Assembly (NCBI RefSeq): GCF_039655865.1
Contig: NZ_JBBYXL010000010.1
Span: forward strand, 62,001 to 126,000
Reading direction: 5' to 3'
DNA length: 64,000 nt
From: Prosthecobacter sp. SYSU 5D2
Lineage (GTDB): Bacteria > Verrucomicrobiota > Verrucomicrobiia > Verrucomicrobiales > Verrucomicrobiaceae
Part shown: one piece after another, positions 45,090 to 52,904 of the stretch
Layout of the letters: each line of letters opens with the position of its first letter
How positions within the stretch are numbered: position 1 is the stretch's first letter
Program-made: the position numbers and the translations under genes
The notes under the pieces: generated by a model
Told to the model about the DNA's origin: nothing
What the model saw: only the letters and a program-made list of their open reading frames with translations
Databases searched by the model: none

Positions 45090-46241
45090 TTATTTTTCGG
45101 CATCCGGTTTCCATTTTTCCATCGCGAGGCTGGAGGCACCGAGGGCCCCGGCTTCATCCCCAAGGCTGGAGGGGAGGATCTGGGGGGGGATGGAACGGAG
45201 GGCGGGCATGAGGCGGACGGTGGCGGCGGAGATGTCCTGGCAAAACCGGCTGCCGAGGGCGGTGAGGGGGCCGTGGAGGAAGTAGGCCTGGGCATCCAGA
45301 AGGAGATGAAGCTGGCCGATGATGCAGGCGTAATCGGTAATGATTTGCTGCCAGACGGGGCCAGTTTCTGAGGAGAAGACCTGGAGGGCGGTGTGGAGAT
45401 CCGCCGGCTGACGGGTGCGTGGGGAAGCTCCAGAGAGCCTTCGCCAGACGGCGGGGGCGGTGAGGGCATCATGCACTTCTCCGCCGGGCTGGCCTGGCGA
45501 CCAGGGCCAGCGGCCGATCTCCCCGGCGGCATGATGGCTGCCCCGGAGGAGGCGGCCCTGGTTCATGATGGCGATGCCGAATCCGCTGCGCGGGCCGAGG
45601 ATGACGTAATCCTCCAACTGGCGGCCGCCGCCGAACCAGCGTTCGGCCAGGGCGATGGTGCGGAGGTTGTTTTCCAGCGTGACGGGGACTTTGAACCGGG
45701 TGGCGAGCCGGGAGCTGATGGGCACGTTTTTCCAGCCGGTGAGGAATGCATACTCCAGGCCCAAACCACGAAGCGGATCCACCACGCCGGGTGCGCCGAC
45801 GCCGATGCCGAGAAGGGGGCCGGGGGTCTTGCGGTCCATGGCGGTGATGAGGGTGGCGATCCGTGACATGACCTGGGCGGCGGTGGCATCCGCAAGCAGC
45901 GGGTATGACTGGCTGGTGATGAGCTGGCCGGAAAAGTCCACACTGGCGATCTGGATGCGCTCCGCATTGAACTCGATGCCGGCGAACCAGCCTGCCTCTG
46001 CCACGAGGCTGAGGGAGCGCTTGGGACGGCCCATTTTTCCCTGCTCCAGGCCCGATTCACACAGGTGGCCGGAGCGGATGAGGTGGTCCACATAAAAGCC
46101 GGCCGTGGTGGGGGACATGCGCATGAGGTCCGCCAGCGTGCGGCGGGAGGCGGCCTGGCCGCTGCGGATGAGAAGCGCGGCAGCGGCGAGGTTTCCACGG
46201 ATTTCTTCAGAGCTTCTCATAGCGGGCGAATCCTGAATCAT
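45090..46241 (-). CDS. ROK-family transcriptional repressor, paralogue 2
   Basis: 383 residues from ATG 46241 (MIQDSPAMRSSEEIRGNLAA); ATG 46220 or a TTG at 46280 are alternatives. wHTH: AASRRTLADLMRMSPTTAGF. ROK domain: WFAGIEFNAERIQIASVDF, LGIGVGAPGVVDPLRGLGLE, LENNLRTIALAERWFGGG, VILGPRSGFGIAIMNQGRLL, GSHHAAGEIGRWPW. As in its neighbour, the catalytic Asp is Asn and the zinc CxCG motif is missing. Both genes carry an identical LEQGKMGRP linker between HTH and sensor, evidence of tandem duplication. Target genes unknown; the FAD protein gene ends upstream 43 bp away on the same strand. Confidence 0.83.
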   Translation of the reverse strand: MIQDSPAMRSSEEIRGNLAAAALLIRSGQAASRRTLADLMRMSPTTAGFYVDHLIRSGHLCESGLEQGKMGRPKRSLSLVAEAGWFAGIEFNAERIQIASVDFSGQLITSQSYPLLADATAAQVMSRIATLITAMDRKTPGPLLGIGVGAPGVVDPLRGLGLEYAFLTGWKNVPISSRLATRFKVPVTLENNLRTIALAERWFGGGRQLEDYVILGPRSGFGIAIMNQGRLLRGSHHAAGEIGRWPWSPGQPGGEVHDALTAPAVWRRLSGASPRTRQPADLHTALQVFSSETGPVWQQIITDYACIIGQLHLLLDAQAYFLHGPLTALGSRFCQDISAATVRLMPALRSIPPQILPSSLGDEAGALGASSLAMEKWKPDAEK

Positions 46242-46284
46242 TGGCCGGTGGGGCGGGATCGGACAAGGCTGAAATGACAACGGG

Positions 46285-47718
46285 CTAGATCATGTATTCC
46301 ATCATGACGGGCAGTGCATCGTCCGCAGGGCGCTGGCCCAGGATCAGTTCGGCCACACGGCGGGCTTGCACGCGCAGTTCCGGCACGGCGATGCTCTCCC
46401 AAAGGGTGCCGCGCAGAAGGGGACCGAGGGCGAGCAGCCAGGGGGAAGGCGTGCCGGAGGGGGAAAGGACGGTGTGAACATTTTCCGTGTGGATGCCCAT
46501 GTCCATGGGGTCCGGGGAGATGAGGCCACGGCGGAGGAGATTTTGCAGAAGGGGGGAGGTGGTGGCGCTGAAGCGGATGTGCGGGCCGGTGGCATTGAGC
46601 ACGAGGTCCCCCAGGAGCTGCCTGCCATTCTGAAGATGTACGGCGATCTGGCTGCCGGAGGCGGCGACGCGGGTGATGCCGGCGGCGTGGACTTGAAGCT
46701 GGCCGGTGAGCTGGGCGCTCGTGATCTGCGCATGGATATCCGGGGCGATGCGATGGCGGAGGACATTCCAGCGGGCGGCATGCTGGCGGAGAAAGGTGGT
46801 GCGCTCCGCAGGGGTGAAGTTTTCCCAGATGCGCTGGGTGTGGGGCCGGAGGCGGTCCACAATGATGGCGGGATTGGCCCCGAGTTCGCGCAGCCGGGCG
46901 CAGTGCTGCTCCATGAGGGCGAGGAGTTTTTCCAGGCCAAGGGTAGCGAGATCCACATCGGGTGGCGGGAAGTCCGGATACTCAATGCCGCGAAAGTGGG
47001 CGTGCGGCAGCCAGCCGTGGCGGGAGACGGCGTGGATGCTGCCCTGCCAGCCGAGGGTGCGCAGGGTGATGAGGGCATCTACGGTGGTGAGGCCCGTGCC
47101 CAGGATGACGATGCTGCCGCCCTGGGCAGGGAGGCGCTGGTGCCAGGGCAGCCAGGGATTGCCAGTCCAGGCTGGGTGGTCCTGCAAGGTCTCTGCGCCC
47201 GGGAGACCGGCGGGGGCTTCATTGCCGCAGGCCAGGACGATGCGGTCAGCGGGGATCTGGCGGCCATCGGCCAGGTGGATGGTTGTGCTGTCGCCGGTGT
47301 TTTCGATATCCACTGCTTCCCCGGCGATGAAGCTGGTGGTGACGGGCGTCATGCTTCCGGCTGCCTGGAGATGGTGATGCAAAAGGGAGCGCAAATAGTC
47401 CCCATAGACCTGGCGGGGGATGAAGCGCTCGCGCAGTTCATGATCAGGCACGGCATCGAAATCCGAGCGCGTGCGCAGCCACTGGAGCAGGTGGTCCGGC
47501 TGGTCCGGCAGGGCGGACATGTTGCGGGCGGCGACGTTCAGCAGATGCTCCGGGCGCACAGTGGAGTAAGCGACAACGCGTCCGGCTGCCCCCGCCGAAT
47601 GGACCAGGGTGATATTCAGCGGGCGGGTGTTGAGGCGGGCCAGATTGACGGCAGTCATGAGGCCGCTGAAACCGCCGCCGATGATGGCCACGTGAGGATC
47701 CTGGGTGCGAGGGGTCAT
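46285..47718 (-). CDS. FAD/NAD(P)-binding oxidoreductase
   Basis: 477 residues from ATG 47718 (MTPRTQDPHVAIIGGGFSGL); a TTG 8 codons upstream is less likely. Rossmann FAD motif GGGFSGLMTAVNLARL, then HLLNVAARNMSALPDQPDHL, a hallmark of the NAD_binding_9-type flavoproteins, and a second nucleotide motif SIVILGTGLTTVDALITLRT. C-terminal NATGPHIRFS and GTLWESIAVPELRVQARRVA. Such proteins are seen with siderophore/hydroxylase and sulfur metabolism genes; the exact reaction is unknown. It is divergent from the FMN-reductase gene across a 94-bp region holding an ATATTGCAATAT palindrome, so the two may be co-regulated. Confidence 0.8.
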   Translation of the reverse strand: MTPRTQDPHVAIIGGGFSGLMTAVNLARLNTRPLNITLVHSAGAAGRVVAYSTVRPEHLLNVAARNMSALPDQPDHLLQWLRTRSDFDAVPDHELRERFIPRQVYGDYLRSLLHHHLQAAGSMTPVTTSFIAGEAVDIENTGDSTTIHLADGRQIPADRIVLACGNEAPAGLPGAETLQDHPAWTGNPWLPWHQRLPAQGGSIVILGTGLTTVDALITLRTLGWQGSIHAVSRHGWLPHAHFRGIEYPDFPPPDVDLATLGLEKLLALMEQHCARLRELGANPAIIVDRLRPHTQRIWENFTPAERTTFLRQHAARWNVLRHRIAPDIHAQITSAQLTGQLQVHAAGITRVAASGSQIAVHLQNGRQLLGDLVLNATGPHIRFSATTSPLLQNLLRRGLISPDPMDMGIHTENVHTVLSPSGTPSPWLLALGPLLRGTLWESIAVPELRVQARRVAELILGQRPADDALPVMMEYMI

Positions 47719-47776
47719 GCTGTTTTTATCCAGAAGGGACAATTTTTGCGCTTGTTAATCGCGGGTGTCCAGTCAC

Positions 47777-47800
47777 ATATTGCAATATTGGAATAATTAA
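47777..47800. promoter_or_regulatory. ATATTGCAATAT palindrome and CAATATTG motif, divergent promoter region
   Basis: 12-bp perfect palindrome at 47777-47788 overlapping CAATATTG at 47783-47790, followed by an AT-rich GAATAATTAA. The same CAATATTG with an AT-rich tail recurs at 48367-48386 before the monooxygenase gene. Shared operator or promoter for the flavin genes is inferred. Confidence 0.5.
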
Positions 47801-47812
47801 TCCCTTTTGCTG

Positions 47813-48364
47813 ATGCAAGCCCTCGTTGTCTCCACCGCCCTCAAGCCCGGCAGCAAAACGCTGACTGGGGCACATGCCGTCAAGGCCAGCCTGGAAGAGC
47901 ATGGGATGTCGGTGGATCTCGCGGACCTGGCGGCGGAGCCGCTGCCGCAGTGTGACGGAGCCTCCTGCTATGCCGATGAGGCGGTGCAGGCGATGACGCG
48001 ACGGGTGCAGGCGGCGCAGCTCATTGTACTGTGCTTTCCGGTGTACAACTATCAGCCAAACGCGGCCGCGAAGAGCTTTGTTGAACTGACCAACAACGGC
48101 TGGAAGGACAAGGTGGTGAGCCTGGTGGCGAATGCGGGCGGTGACCGGTCCTACCTGGCTCCGCTGCCTTTGGCGAACTCGCTGATGGTGGACCATGGCT
48201 GCGTGATTGTGCCGCAGTTTCTCTATCTTTCCCCGGGCTCGTATGGGGAGGACCAGTCACTGAAACTGGAGGGGCCGGAGCTGGCCCGCTTTGAGAAGCA
48301 GATGCGCGCGGCCTGCCACCTGACGCGGACATGGGCACTGCGGGAGGGGAGAACGGAGATTTAA
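47813..48364 (+). CDS. NADPH-dependent FMN reductase
   Basis: 183 residues from ATG 47813 (MQALVVSTALKPGSK); a TTG two codons upstream is an alternative. Flavodoxin-like fold: the phosphate loop STALKPGSKT binds FMN, and FPVYNYQPNAAAKSFVELTN with VSLVANAGGDRSYL fit the family. It supplies reduced flavin to a partner monooxygenase; the SsuD-like gene 62 bp downstream on the same strand is the obvious partner, making an SsuE/SsuD-type two-component system for sulfonate or similar substrates. Whether the substrate is an alkanesulfonate is not shown by sequence. Confidence 0.82.
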   Translation: MQALVVSTALKPGSKTLTGAHAVKASLEEHGMSVDLADLAAEPLPQCDGASCYADEAVQAMTRRVQAAQLIVLCFPVYNYQPNAAAKSFVELTNNGWKDKVVSLVANAGGDRSYLAPLPLANSLMVDHGCVIVPQFLYLSPGSYGEDQSLKLEGPELARFEKQMRAACHLTRTWALREGRTEI

Positions 48365-48366
48365 TC

Positions 48367-48386
48367 CAATATTGAAAAAATAATTC
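48367..48386 (+). promoter_or_regulatory. CAATATTG motif before the monooxygenase gene
   Basis: CAATATTG at 48367-48374 followed by AAAAAATAATT, 53 bp before the SsuD-like start. Matches the motif at 47783 in the region upstream of the FMN-reductase gene. Confidence 0.4.
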
Positions 48387-48426
48387 AGCCGTTTCGTTTT
48401 AACCTTTTCTACCCTCTTATCTGACC

Positions 48427-49578
48427 ATGACTCCCCCCGTCTTGCGCACTGAACAAAGGCAGGCTGAAATTGCCTGGTTTTCGGCCCTTTGTGGCGATGA
48501 CTATGAATACCTGGGTGTGTATGACGGGGATCTTCGAAGCAGCTATGAACACTGCGGCGACATCGTGGAAAAGGCGGATGCACACGGGTTTCAAAACATT
48601 CTTTTGCCATCTGGATGGATCGTGGGGCAGGATGCGCTGAGCTTTGCCTCGGCAATGGCTCCGCAGACGAAGCAGATCAACCAGCTGGTGGCGCTGCGCA
48701 TGGGAGAGGTGTGGCCGCCGATGCTGGCGCGGGCCATAGCGACAGCGGACCACATCGCCAAAGGCAGGTTGTGCATCAACATCATCTCCTCCGACATGCC
48801 GGGGATGAAGGAGAGCAATGAGGTGCGCTATGCGCGCAGCAGCGAGATTATCCAGATCCTGCAGAAGCTGTGGGCGACGGACGGGCCCATGGAATGGAAG
48901 GGTGAGTTTTACAACTTCAGCCTGCCGACCTGCGACCCTGCAAAGCCGTATCAGCAGAATGGCGGGCCGCTGCTTTATTTTGGCGGCATTTCCCCGCTGG
49001 CGCAGGACCTGTGCGCGAAGCACTGCGATGTGTTTTTGATGTGGCCGGAGACGGAGGACCGGCTGGCGGAGACGATGCGGGGCATGTCTGAAAAGGCGGC
49101 GGGCTATGGGCGCAAGATTGACTTCGGCCTGCGCATTCACGTGATCGTGCGGGAGACGGAGGCGGAGGCCAGGGCGGCGGCTGACCGGCTGATTTCCAAG
49201 CTGGATCTGGAAAAGGGGCAGGAGATCAGGAAAAAGTCCCTGGACAGCCAGAGTGCGGGTGTGCTGCGCCAGGATGAGCTGCGGGCGCAGAGCAAGGACC
49301 TCTTTATCGAGGATCATGTCTGGTCCGGCATTGGCCTGGCGCGGAGCGGCTGCGGCAGCGCGATTGTGGGCGACCCTGACCAGGTGGTGGCCAAGATGAA
49401 CCGTTACATGGACATGGGCATCCGGGCTTTCATCCTGAGTGGTTATCCGCATCTGGATGAGTGTGATCTGTTTGCGAAGCATGTGCTGCCGCGATTGCCG
49501 ACCTGCCGGTTGAATGAAGTGCAGGGTCGGCTCGTTTCTGATCCGGTGACACCGCTGACCACGGCCCCGCGCCGGTGA
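48427..49578 (+). CDS. SsuD-like FMNH2-dependent monooxygenase (LLM class)
   Basis: 383 residues. Luciferase-like TIM-barrel flavoprotein of the alkanesulfonate-monooxygenase group: CGDIVEKADAHGFQNILLPS, KQINQLVALRMGEVWPPMLA, ADHIAKGRLCINIISSDMPG, a family core EIIQILQKLWATDGPMEWKG, GGPLLYFGGISPLAQDLCAK, and MGIRAFILSGYPHLDECDLF at the end. It uses FMNH2 from a separate reductase to oxygenate its substrate; the reductase gene is just upstream. Cleavage of sulfonates to sulfite is the known reaction of SsuD; substrate specificity here is inferred only. Cytosolic. Confidence 0.87.
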   Translation: MTPPVLRTEQRQAEIAWFSALCGDDYEYLGVYDGDLRSSYEHCGDIVEKADAHGFQNILLPSGWIVGQDALSFASAMAPQTKQINQLVALRMGEVWPPMLARAIATADHIAKGRLCINIISSDMPGMKESNEVRYARSSEIIQILQKLWATDGPMEWKGEFYNFSLPTCDPAKPYQQNGGPLLYFGGISPLAQDLCAKHCDVFLMWPETEDRLAETMRGMSEKAAGYGRKIDFGLRIHVIVRETEAEARAAADRLISKLDLEKGQEIRKKSLDSQSAGVLRQDELRAQSKDLFIEDHVWSGIGLARSGCGSAIVGDPDQVVAKMNRYMDMGIRAFILSGYPHLDECDLFAKHVLPRLPTCRLNEVQGRLVSDPVTPLTTAPRR

Positions 49579-49628
49579 GGGAGATAGTCGTTGTTTAATA
49601 CCAGCCCCGTTTTGCCTAACTAATATTT

Positions 49629-50675
49629 ATGAATTCGCCCGTCCGCTTTGTACTCGCAGGTTTTGGAGCCTGGGGGAAGTTTCATGCCCAGTCCATTGCC
49701 GGAAATCCGGAGGCGGAGCTGGTGGCAATCTCGGTGCCTTCGGAGGCTACACGAGCAGAGGCACAGGCACTTTATCCGCAGGCGCAGATCTTTGCCGATG
49801 CGATGGAAATGATCGCACAGACCGAGTTTGACATCATTGACATTGCGACGCCGAGCCACACGCATCGGGAGATCGCCGTGGCGGCAATGAGCCGGGGCAA
49901 ACATGTGCTGCTGGAGAAACCGATGGCCATCACGCTGGAGGATTGCAAAACCATCGTGGCGGCGGCGAAGGAGCACGGCGTCCATCTGGCGGTGGGGCAT
50001 GAATTGCGGCTTTCATCGCAGTGGGGGGAGATCAAGAAGATCATCGAACGTGGTACCATCGGGGACCCGCAGTATGTGCTGGTGGAGCTTTCAAGAAAGC
50101 CTTACCGCCAGGGGGCCAGCGGCTGGCGTTATGATCCGGCGCGCGTGGGGAGCTGGGTGCTGGAGGAGCCGATTCATTTCTTTGACCTGGCGCGCTGGTA
50201 TCTGGAGGGCAGTGGCGATCCGGTGGAGCTGTATGCCTATGGCAACTCCCGCGATGCGGAGCGCCCGGGGCTGTTTGATAATTTCAGCGCAATGTTTAAA
50301 TATGCGAATGGCAGTTATGGGGTGGTTTCGCAGACGCTGGCCGCCTTTGAGCATCATCAGACGGTGAAGGTGAGCGGTACGAAAGGGGCGCTGTGGGCAG
50401 GTTGGAGCGGAGCGCTGGACCGCACGCTGGAGCCGAGTTATTTCCTGAAGGTCTTCGACGGCGAGAACCTGGAGAATGTGAAGATGGAAAAGCACAGCGG
50501 CGAGGTGTTTGAACTGCGCGAGGAGATCGCCCAATGCGTGGAAATGGTGCGCACCGGAAAAGCCCCGATTGCGACGGGCCTCGATGGTCTGTGGTCCGCC
50601 GGGCTGTGCCTGGTGGCGGAGGAATCCATCCGCCAGGGCAGGCCGCTGCCGGTGGGGGAGATGCTGAAGTTTTAG
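49629..50675 (+). CDS. Gfo/Idh/MocA-family oxidoreductase (cytosolic)
   Basis: 348 residues, no signal peptide. Rossmann motif VLAGFGAWGKFHAQSIAGNP, IIDIATPSHTHREIAVAAMS, catalytic Lys in LLEKPMAITLEDCK, and HELRLSSQWGEIKKIIERGT. The C-terminal beta-sheet domain (RKPYRQGASGWRYDPARVGS, EEPIHFFDLARWYLEGSGDP) binds substrate. NAD(P)-dependent oxidation of a sugar, inositol or related polyol. It sits between the SsuD-like gene and a repeat-bracketed GxxExxY gene. The GGGTAAAAAGAT repeat begins within its stop codon, TAG at 50673-50675. Confidence 0.88.
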   Translation: MNSPVRFVLAGFGAWGKFHAQSIAGNPEAELVAISVPSEATRAEAQALYPQAQIFADAMEMIAQTEFDIIDIATPSHTHREIAVAAMSRGKHVLLEKPMAITLEDCKTIVAAAKEHGVHLAVGHELRLSSQWGEIKKIIERGTIGDPQYVLVELSRKPYRQGASGWRYDPARVGSWVLEEPIHFFDLARWYLEGSGDPVELYAYGNSRDAERPGLFDNFSAMFKYANGSYGVVSQTLAAFEHHQTVKVSGTKGALWAGWSGALDRTLEPSYFLKVFDGENLENVKMEKHSGEVFELREEIAQCVEMVRTGKAPIATGLDGLWSAGLCLVAEESIRQGRPLPVGEMLKF

Positions 50676-50702
50676 GGTAAAAAGATTCTGGGTAAAAAGA
50701 TT
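50675..50702 (+). repeat. Left terminal repeat of the GxxExxY element
   Basis: Two tandem GGGTAAAAAGATT units (50675-50687 and 50690-50702), 6 bp before the GxxExxY start. Its reverse complement, with 24 of 28 matches by hand, is at 51505-51532 just after the gene. It also resembles the arm of the 20339-20397 palindrome. Confidence 0.75.
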
Positions 50703-50708
50703 TTATTA

Positions 50709-51500
50709 ATGCCTGTGGAATGTGCCATCCCATTTTCGAGACTGGAACGTGAGGAGTTTCAGCAGATGGACTATCGGGTGATGGCTTGTGCGTTTGCGTC
50801 GCATGGTGAACTGGGCCGGCATTGCACGGAGGAGATTTACAGAAATGATCTGATGGCACGTCTTGAAGAGGAGGGGATGGGGCCATTGCAATCGGAGGTT
50901 CTGGTGCGTGTGAGGCATGGCGGATTCGTGAAAGACTACCGGTTAGACCTGGTGGTGGCTGACAGGGGCATTTATGAGCTGAAGGTGGCCAAAGGAATCG
51001 CCGAAGAGCATGAAGGCCAGACGCTGAACTATCTTTTGATGACGGACTGTGCTCATGGGAAGATTGTAAATTTCCTTTCAAGCTCGGTGGAGTCACGGTT
51101 TGTTAATAACCCGATGACGCGGCTGGCTCGGTGCCGGTATTCGGTGAGCGAACATGCGTGGCGTGGGCCGGATGAACTCAGGCGGGGCTTTTTGTCCGCT
51201 GTTGAGGACCTGGGGCTGTTTCTTGAAACGGCACTGTATAACCAAATTTTGATCCATCGGTTTGGCGGTGCGGAAGTTGCCATGCAAAGCCATCCTTTAA
51301 TCCGCAATGGACGAATCTTAGGCCGCCAGCTTTTTCAAATGTGCAGTCCGGGTGAGGCTTTTCGGGTAACGGCGTTGTCTTCCAAGCTCGCAGCCCAGCA
51401 AACCAGTTTCATGAAACTGCTTGCGCTGACAAAACTCAAGGCACTCCACTGGATCAACCTGAACCGTCACGATATCCAGTTCCGAACCCTGGCCGTCTAG
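50709..51500 (+). CDS. GxxExxY-family protein with C-terminal extension
   Basis: 263 residues; usual members are ~120-140. The N-terminal half matches the GxxExxY family: MDYRVMACAFASHGELGRHC, then E41-E-I-Y44, QSEVLVRV, DYRLDLVVADRGIYELKVAK and EGQTLNYLLMTDCAHGKIVNF. The first Gly of the name motif is His here. Asp80 and Glu90-x-Lys92 give a PD-(D/E)xK-like core, so a nuclease is plausible though not shown for the family. The C-terminal ~130 residues (FLETALYNQILIHRF and onward) have no family I can name. The gene is bracketed by inverted 28-nt repeats of the GGGTAAAAAGAT type, splitting two Gfo/Idh/MocA genes, which points to mobility of the unit. Confidence 0.78.
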   Translation: MPVECAIPFSRLEREEFQQMDYRVMACAFASHGELGRHCTEEIYRNDLMARLEEEGMGPLQSEVLVRVRHGGFVKDYRLDLVVADRGIYELKVAKGIAEEHEGQTLNYLLMTDCAHGKIVNFLSSSVESRFVNNPMTRLARCRYSVSEHAWRGPDELRRGFLSAVEDLGLFLETALYNQILIHRFGGAEVAMQSHPLIRNGRILGRQLFQMCSPGEAFRVTALSSKLAAQQTSFMKLLALTKLKALHWINLNRHDIQFRTLAV

Positions 51501-51504
51501 AGAA

Positions 51505-51532
51505 AATTTTTCTACCCTCAATCTTTTTACCC
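51505..51532 (-). repeat. Right terminal repeat of the GxxExxY element
   Basis: Inverted copy of 50675-50702 (on the minus strand GGGTAAAAAGATT then GAGGGTAGAAAAATT), 5 nt after the GxxExxY stop and 10 bp before the next gene. 24 of 28 positions match the left copy. Confidence 0.75.
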
Positions 51533-51541
51533 TCATTAACC

Positions 51542-52822
51542 ATGACCACACGACGCCACTTTATCACCACGACTTCTGCGGCTGCGCTGACGGCGGCGAC
51601 CCATGCGTTTGCTGCGCCTTCGGACGGGGACATTAAAATTGCTCTCATCGGGTGCGGGGGGAGGGGGACGGGGGCTTGCAACCAGGCGTTGAGTGCGGGG
51701 TCATCCGTGAAACTGGTGGCGCTGGTGGATCCGCTGGAAGGAAAGGCGCAGGCGGCACTGGACATCCTGATGACGAAGCATGAGGGACAGATCGCGGTAC
51801 CGCCGGAGCAGGTGTTCACGAATTTTGAAGACTACAAAAAGGCGTTTGAACTGGCGGATGTGGTGCTGATCACCACGCCGCCTGGGCCGAGGCCGTTTTT
51901 GTTTGAGGAGGCGATCAAGGCCGGGAAGCATGTGTTTATGGAAAAGCCGGTGGCGACGGATGCGGCTGGGGTGCGGCGGGTGCTGGCGGCGGCGGAGGTG
52001 GCTAAGCAGAAGAAGCTGAATGTGTGCGTGGGCTTCCAGCGCCGGTATGATCCGGGTTACATGGATGTGATCCAGCGAATCCAGGACGGGGAGATTGGAG
52101 ACCTGGTGTATGGCCGGGTGTATTGGAACGGGACGTCACGTCCGGGGTTCCCGCGAGAGCCGGGGGAAAGCGAACTGCATTACCAGATTCGGAACTGGTA
52201 CTTTTTTACCTGGATGAGCGGCGACCATATCCTGGAGCAGCACTGCCATAACCTGGATGTGGCCAACTGGGTGATGAAAGGCGTGATGCCCATCCGTGCG
52301 GTGGGACAAGGTGGACGGGAGGTGCGCAAGGCGCGTGAGAACGGCACGATCTTTGACCATCACACGGTGGAGTTTGAATATGAAAACGGCATGCGCATCC
52401 TGAGCCAGTGCTGCCAGATCGGCGGCAAGTGCGCGCGCTCGGTGAGTGAGCATTTCCATGGAACCAAGGGCGTGGCGGATCTGGGCAACGGTGGCAAATT
52501 TTCCATCAATGGCCAGCCGCCGGGTGGCAAACGGAGCCGGATCAAGGAAGATCCGTATCAGCTTGAGCATGACACGTTTTTTGAAAACATCCGCACGGGC
52601 AAGGTGCGCAACGATGCGGAATACGCCGCCCACAGTACGTTGATGGGGGTGATGGGCCGCATGGCAACCTATACGGGGCAGGTGATCACCTGGGACCAGG
52701 CGATGAATTCCAAGGAAGTTCTGGTCCCGGATAACCTGACCTGGGAGACGGAACCGCCTGTGAAGCCGGATGCGGATGGCTGGTATCCGGTGGCAGTGCC
52801 GGGGACGACGATGCCGGTATGA
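51542..52822 (+). CDS. Gfo/Idh/MocA-family oxidoreductase with Tat leader
   Basis: 426 residues. Leader TTRRHFITTTSAAALTAATH is Tat-type, so the protein is probably exported folded with its cofactor. Rossmann IALIGCGGRGTGACNQALSA, catalytic Lys in FMEKPVATDAAG, CVGFQRRYDPGYMDVIQRIQ, and a C-terminal substrate domain (DHILEQHCHNLDVANWVMKG, CCQIGGKCARSVSEHFHGTK). NAD(P)-linked polyol/sugar oxidation is the family reaction; in PVC bacteria exported members are very numerous and mostly uncharacterised. It is followed by an MFS transporter gene 82 bp downstream. Confidence 0.87.
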   Translation: MTTRRHFITTTSAAALTAATHAFAAPSDGDIKIALIGCGGRGTGACNQALSAGSSVKLVALVDPLEGKAQAALDILMTKHEGQIAVPPEQVFTNFEDYKKAFELADVVLITTPPGPRPFLFEEAIKAGKHVFMEKPVATDAAGVRRVLAAAEVAKQKKLNVCVGFQRRYDPGYMDVIQRIQDGEIGDLVYGRVYWNGTSRPGFPREPGESELHYQIRNWYFFTWMSGDHILEQHCHNLDVANWVMKGVMPIRAVGQGGREVRKARENGTIFDHHTVEFEYENGMRILSQCCQIGGKCARSVSEHFHGTKGVADLGNGGKFSINGQPPGGKRSRIKEDPYQLEHDTFFENIRTGKVRNDAEYAAHSTLMGVMGRMATYTGQVITWDQAMNSKEVLVPDNLTWETEPPVKPDADGWYPVAVPGTTMPV

Positions 52823-52827
52823 ATAAG

Positions 52828-52891
52828 AAAGTGCTCAGATGGAGCGGACTGCCCTATGACTGAGCACAGCGCACTGTGAACTGAGCACTTT
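52828..52891. repeat. Intergenic inverted repeat (CTGAGCACT type)
   Basis: 11-bp perfect arms AAAGTGCTCAG (52828-52838) and CTGAGCACTTT (52881-52891), with a third CTGAGCAC at 52860-52867. It fills the gap before the MFS gene. Its words resemble the CTGAACACT words of the repeat inside uvrA, so the two may belong to one family. Confidence 0.6.
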
Positions 52892-52904
52892 TGATTTTTC
52901 TCCC

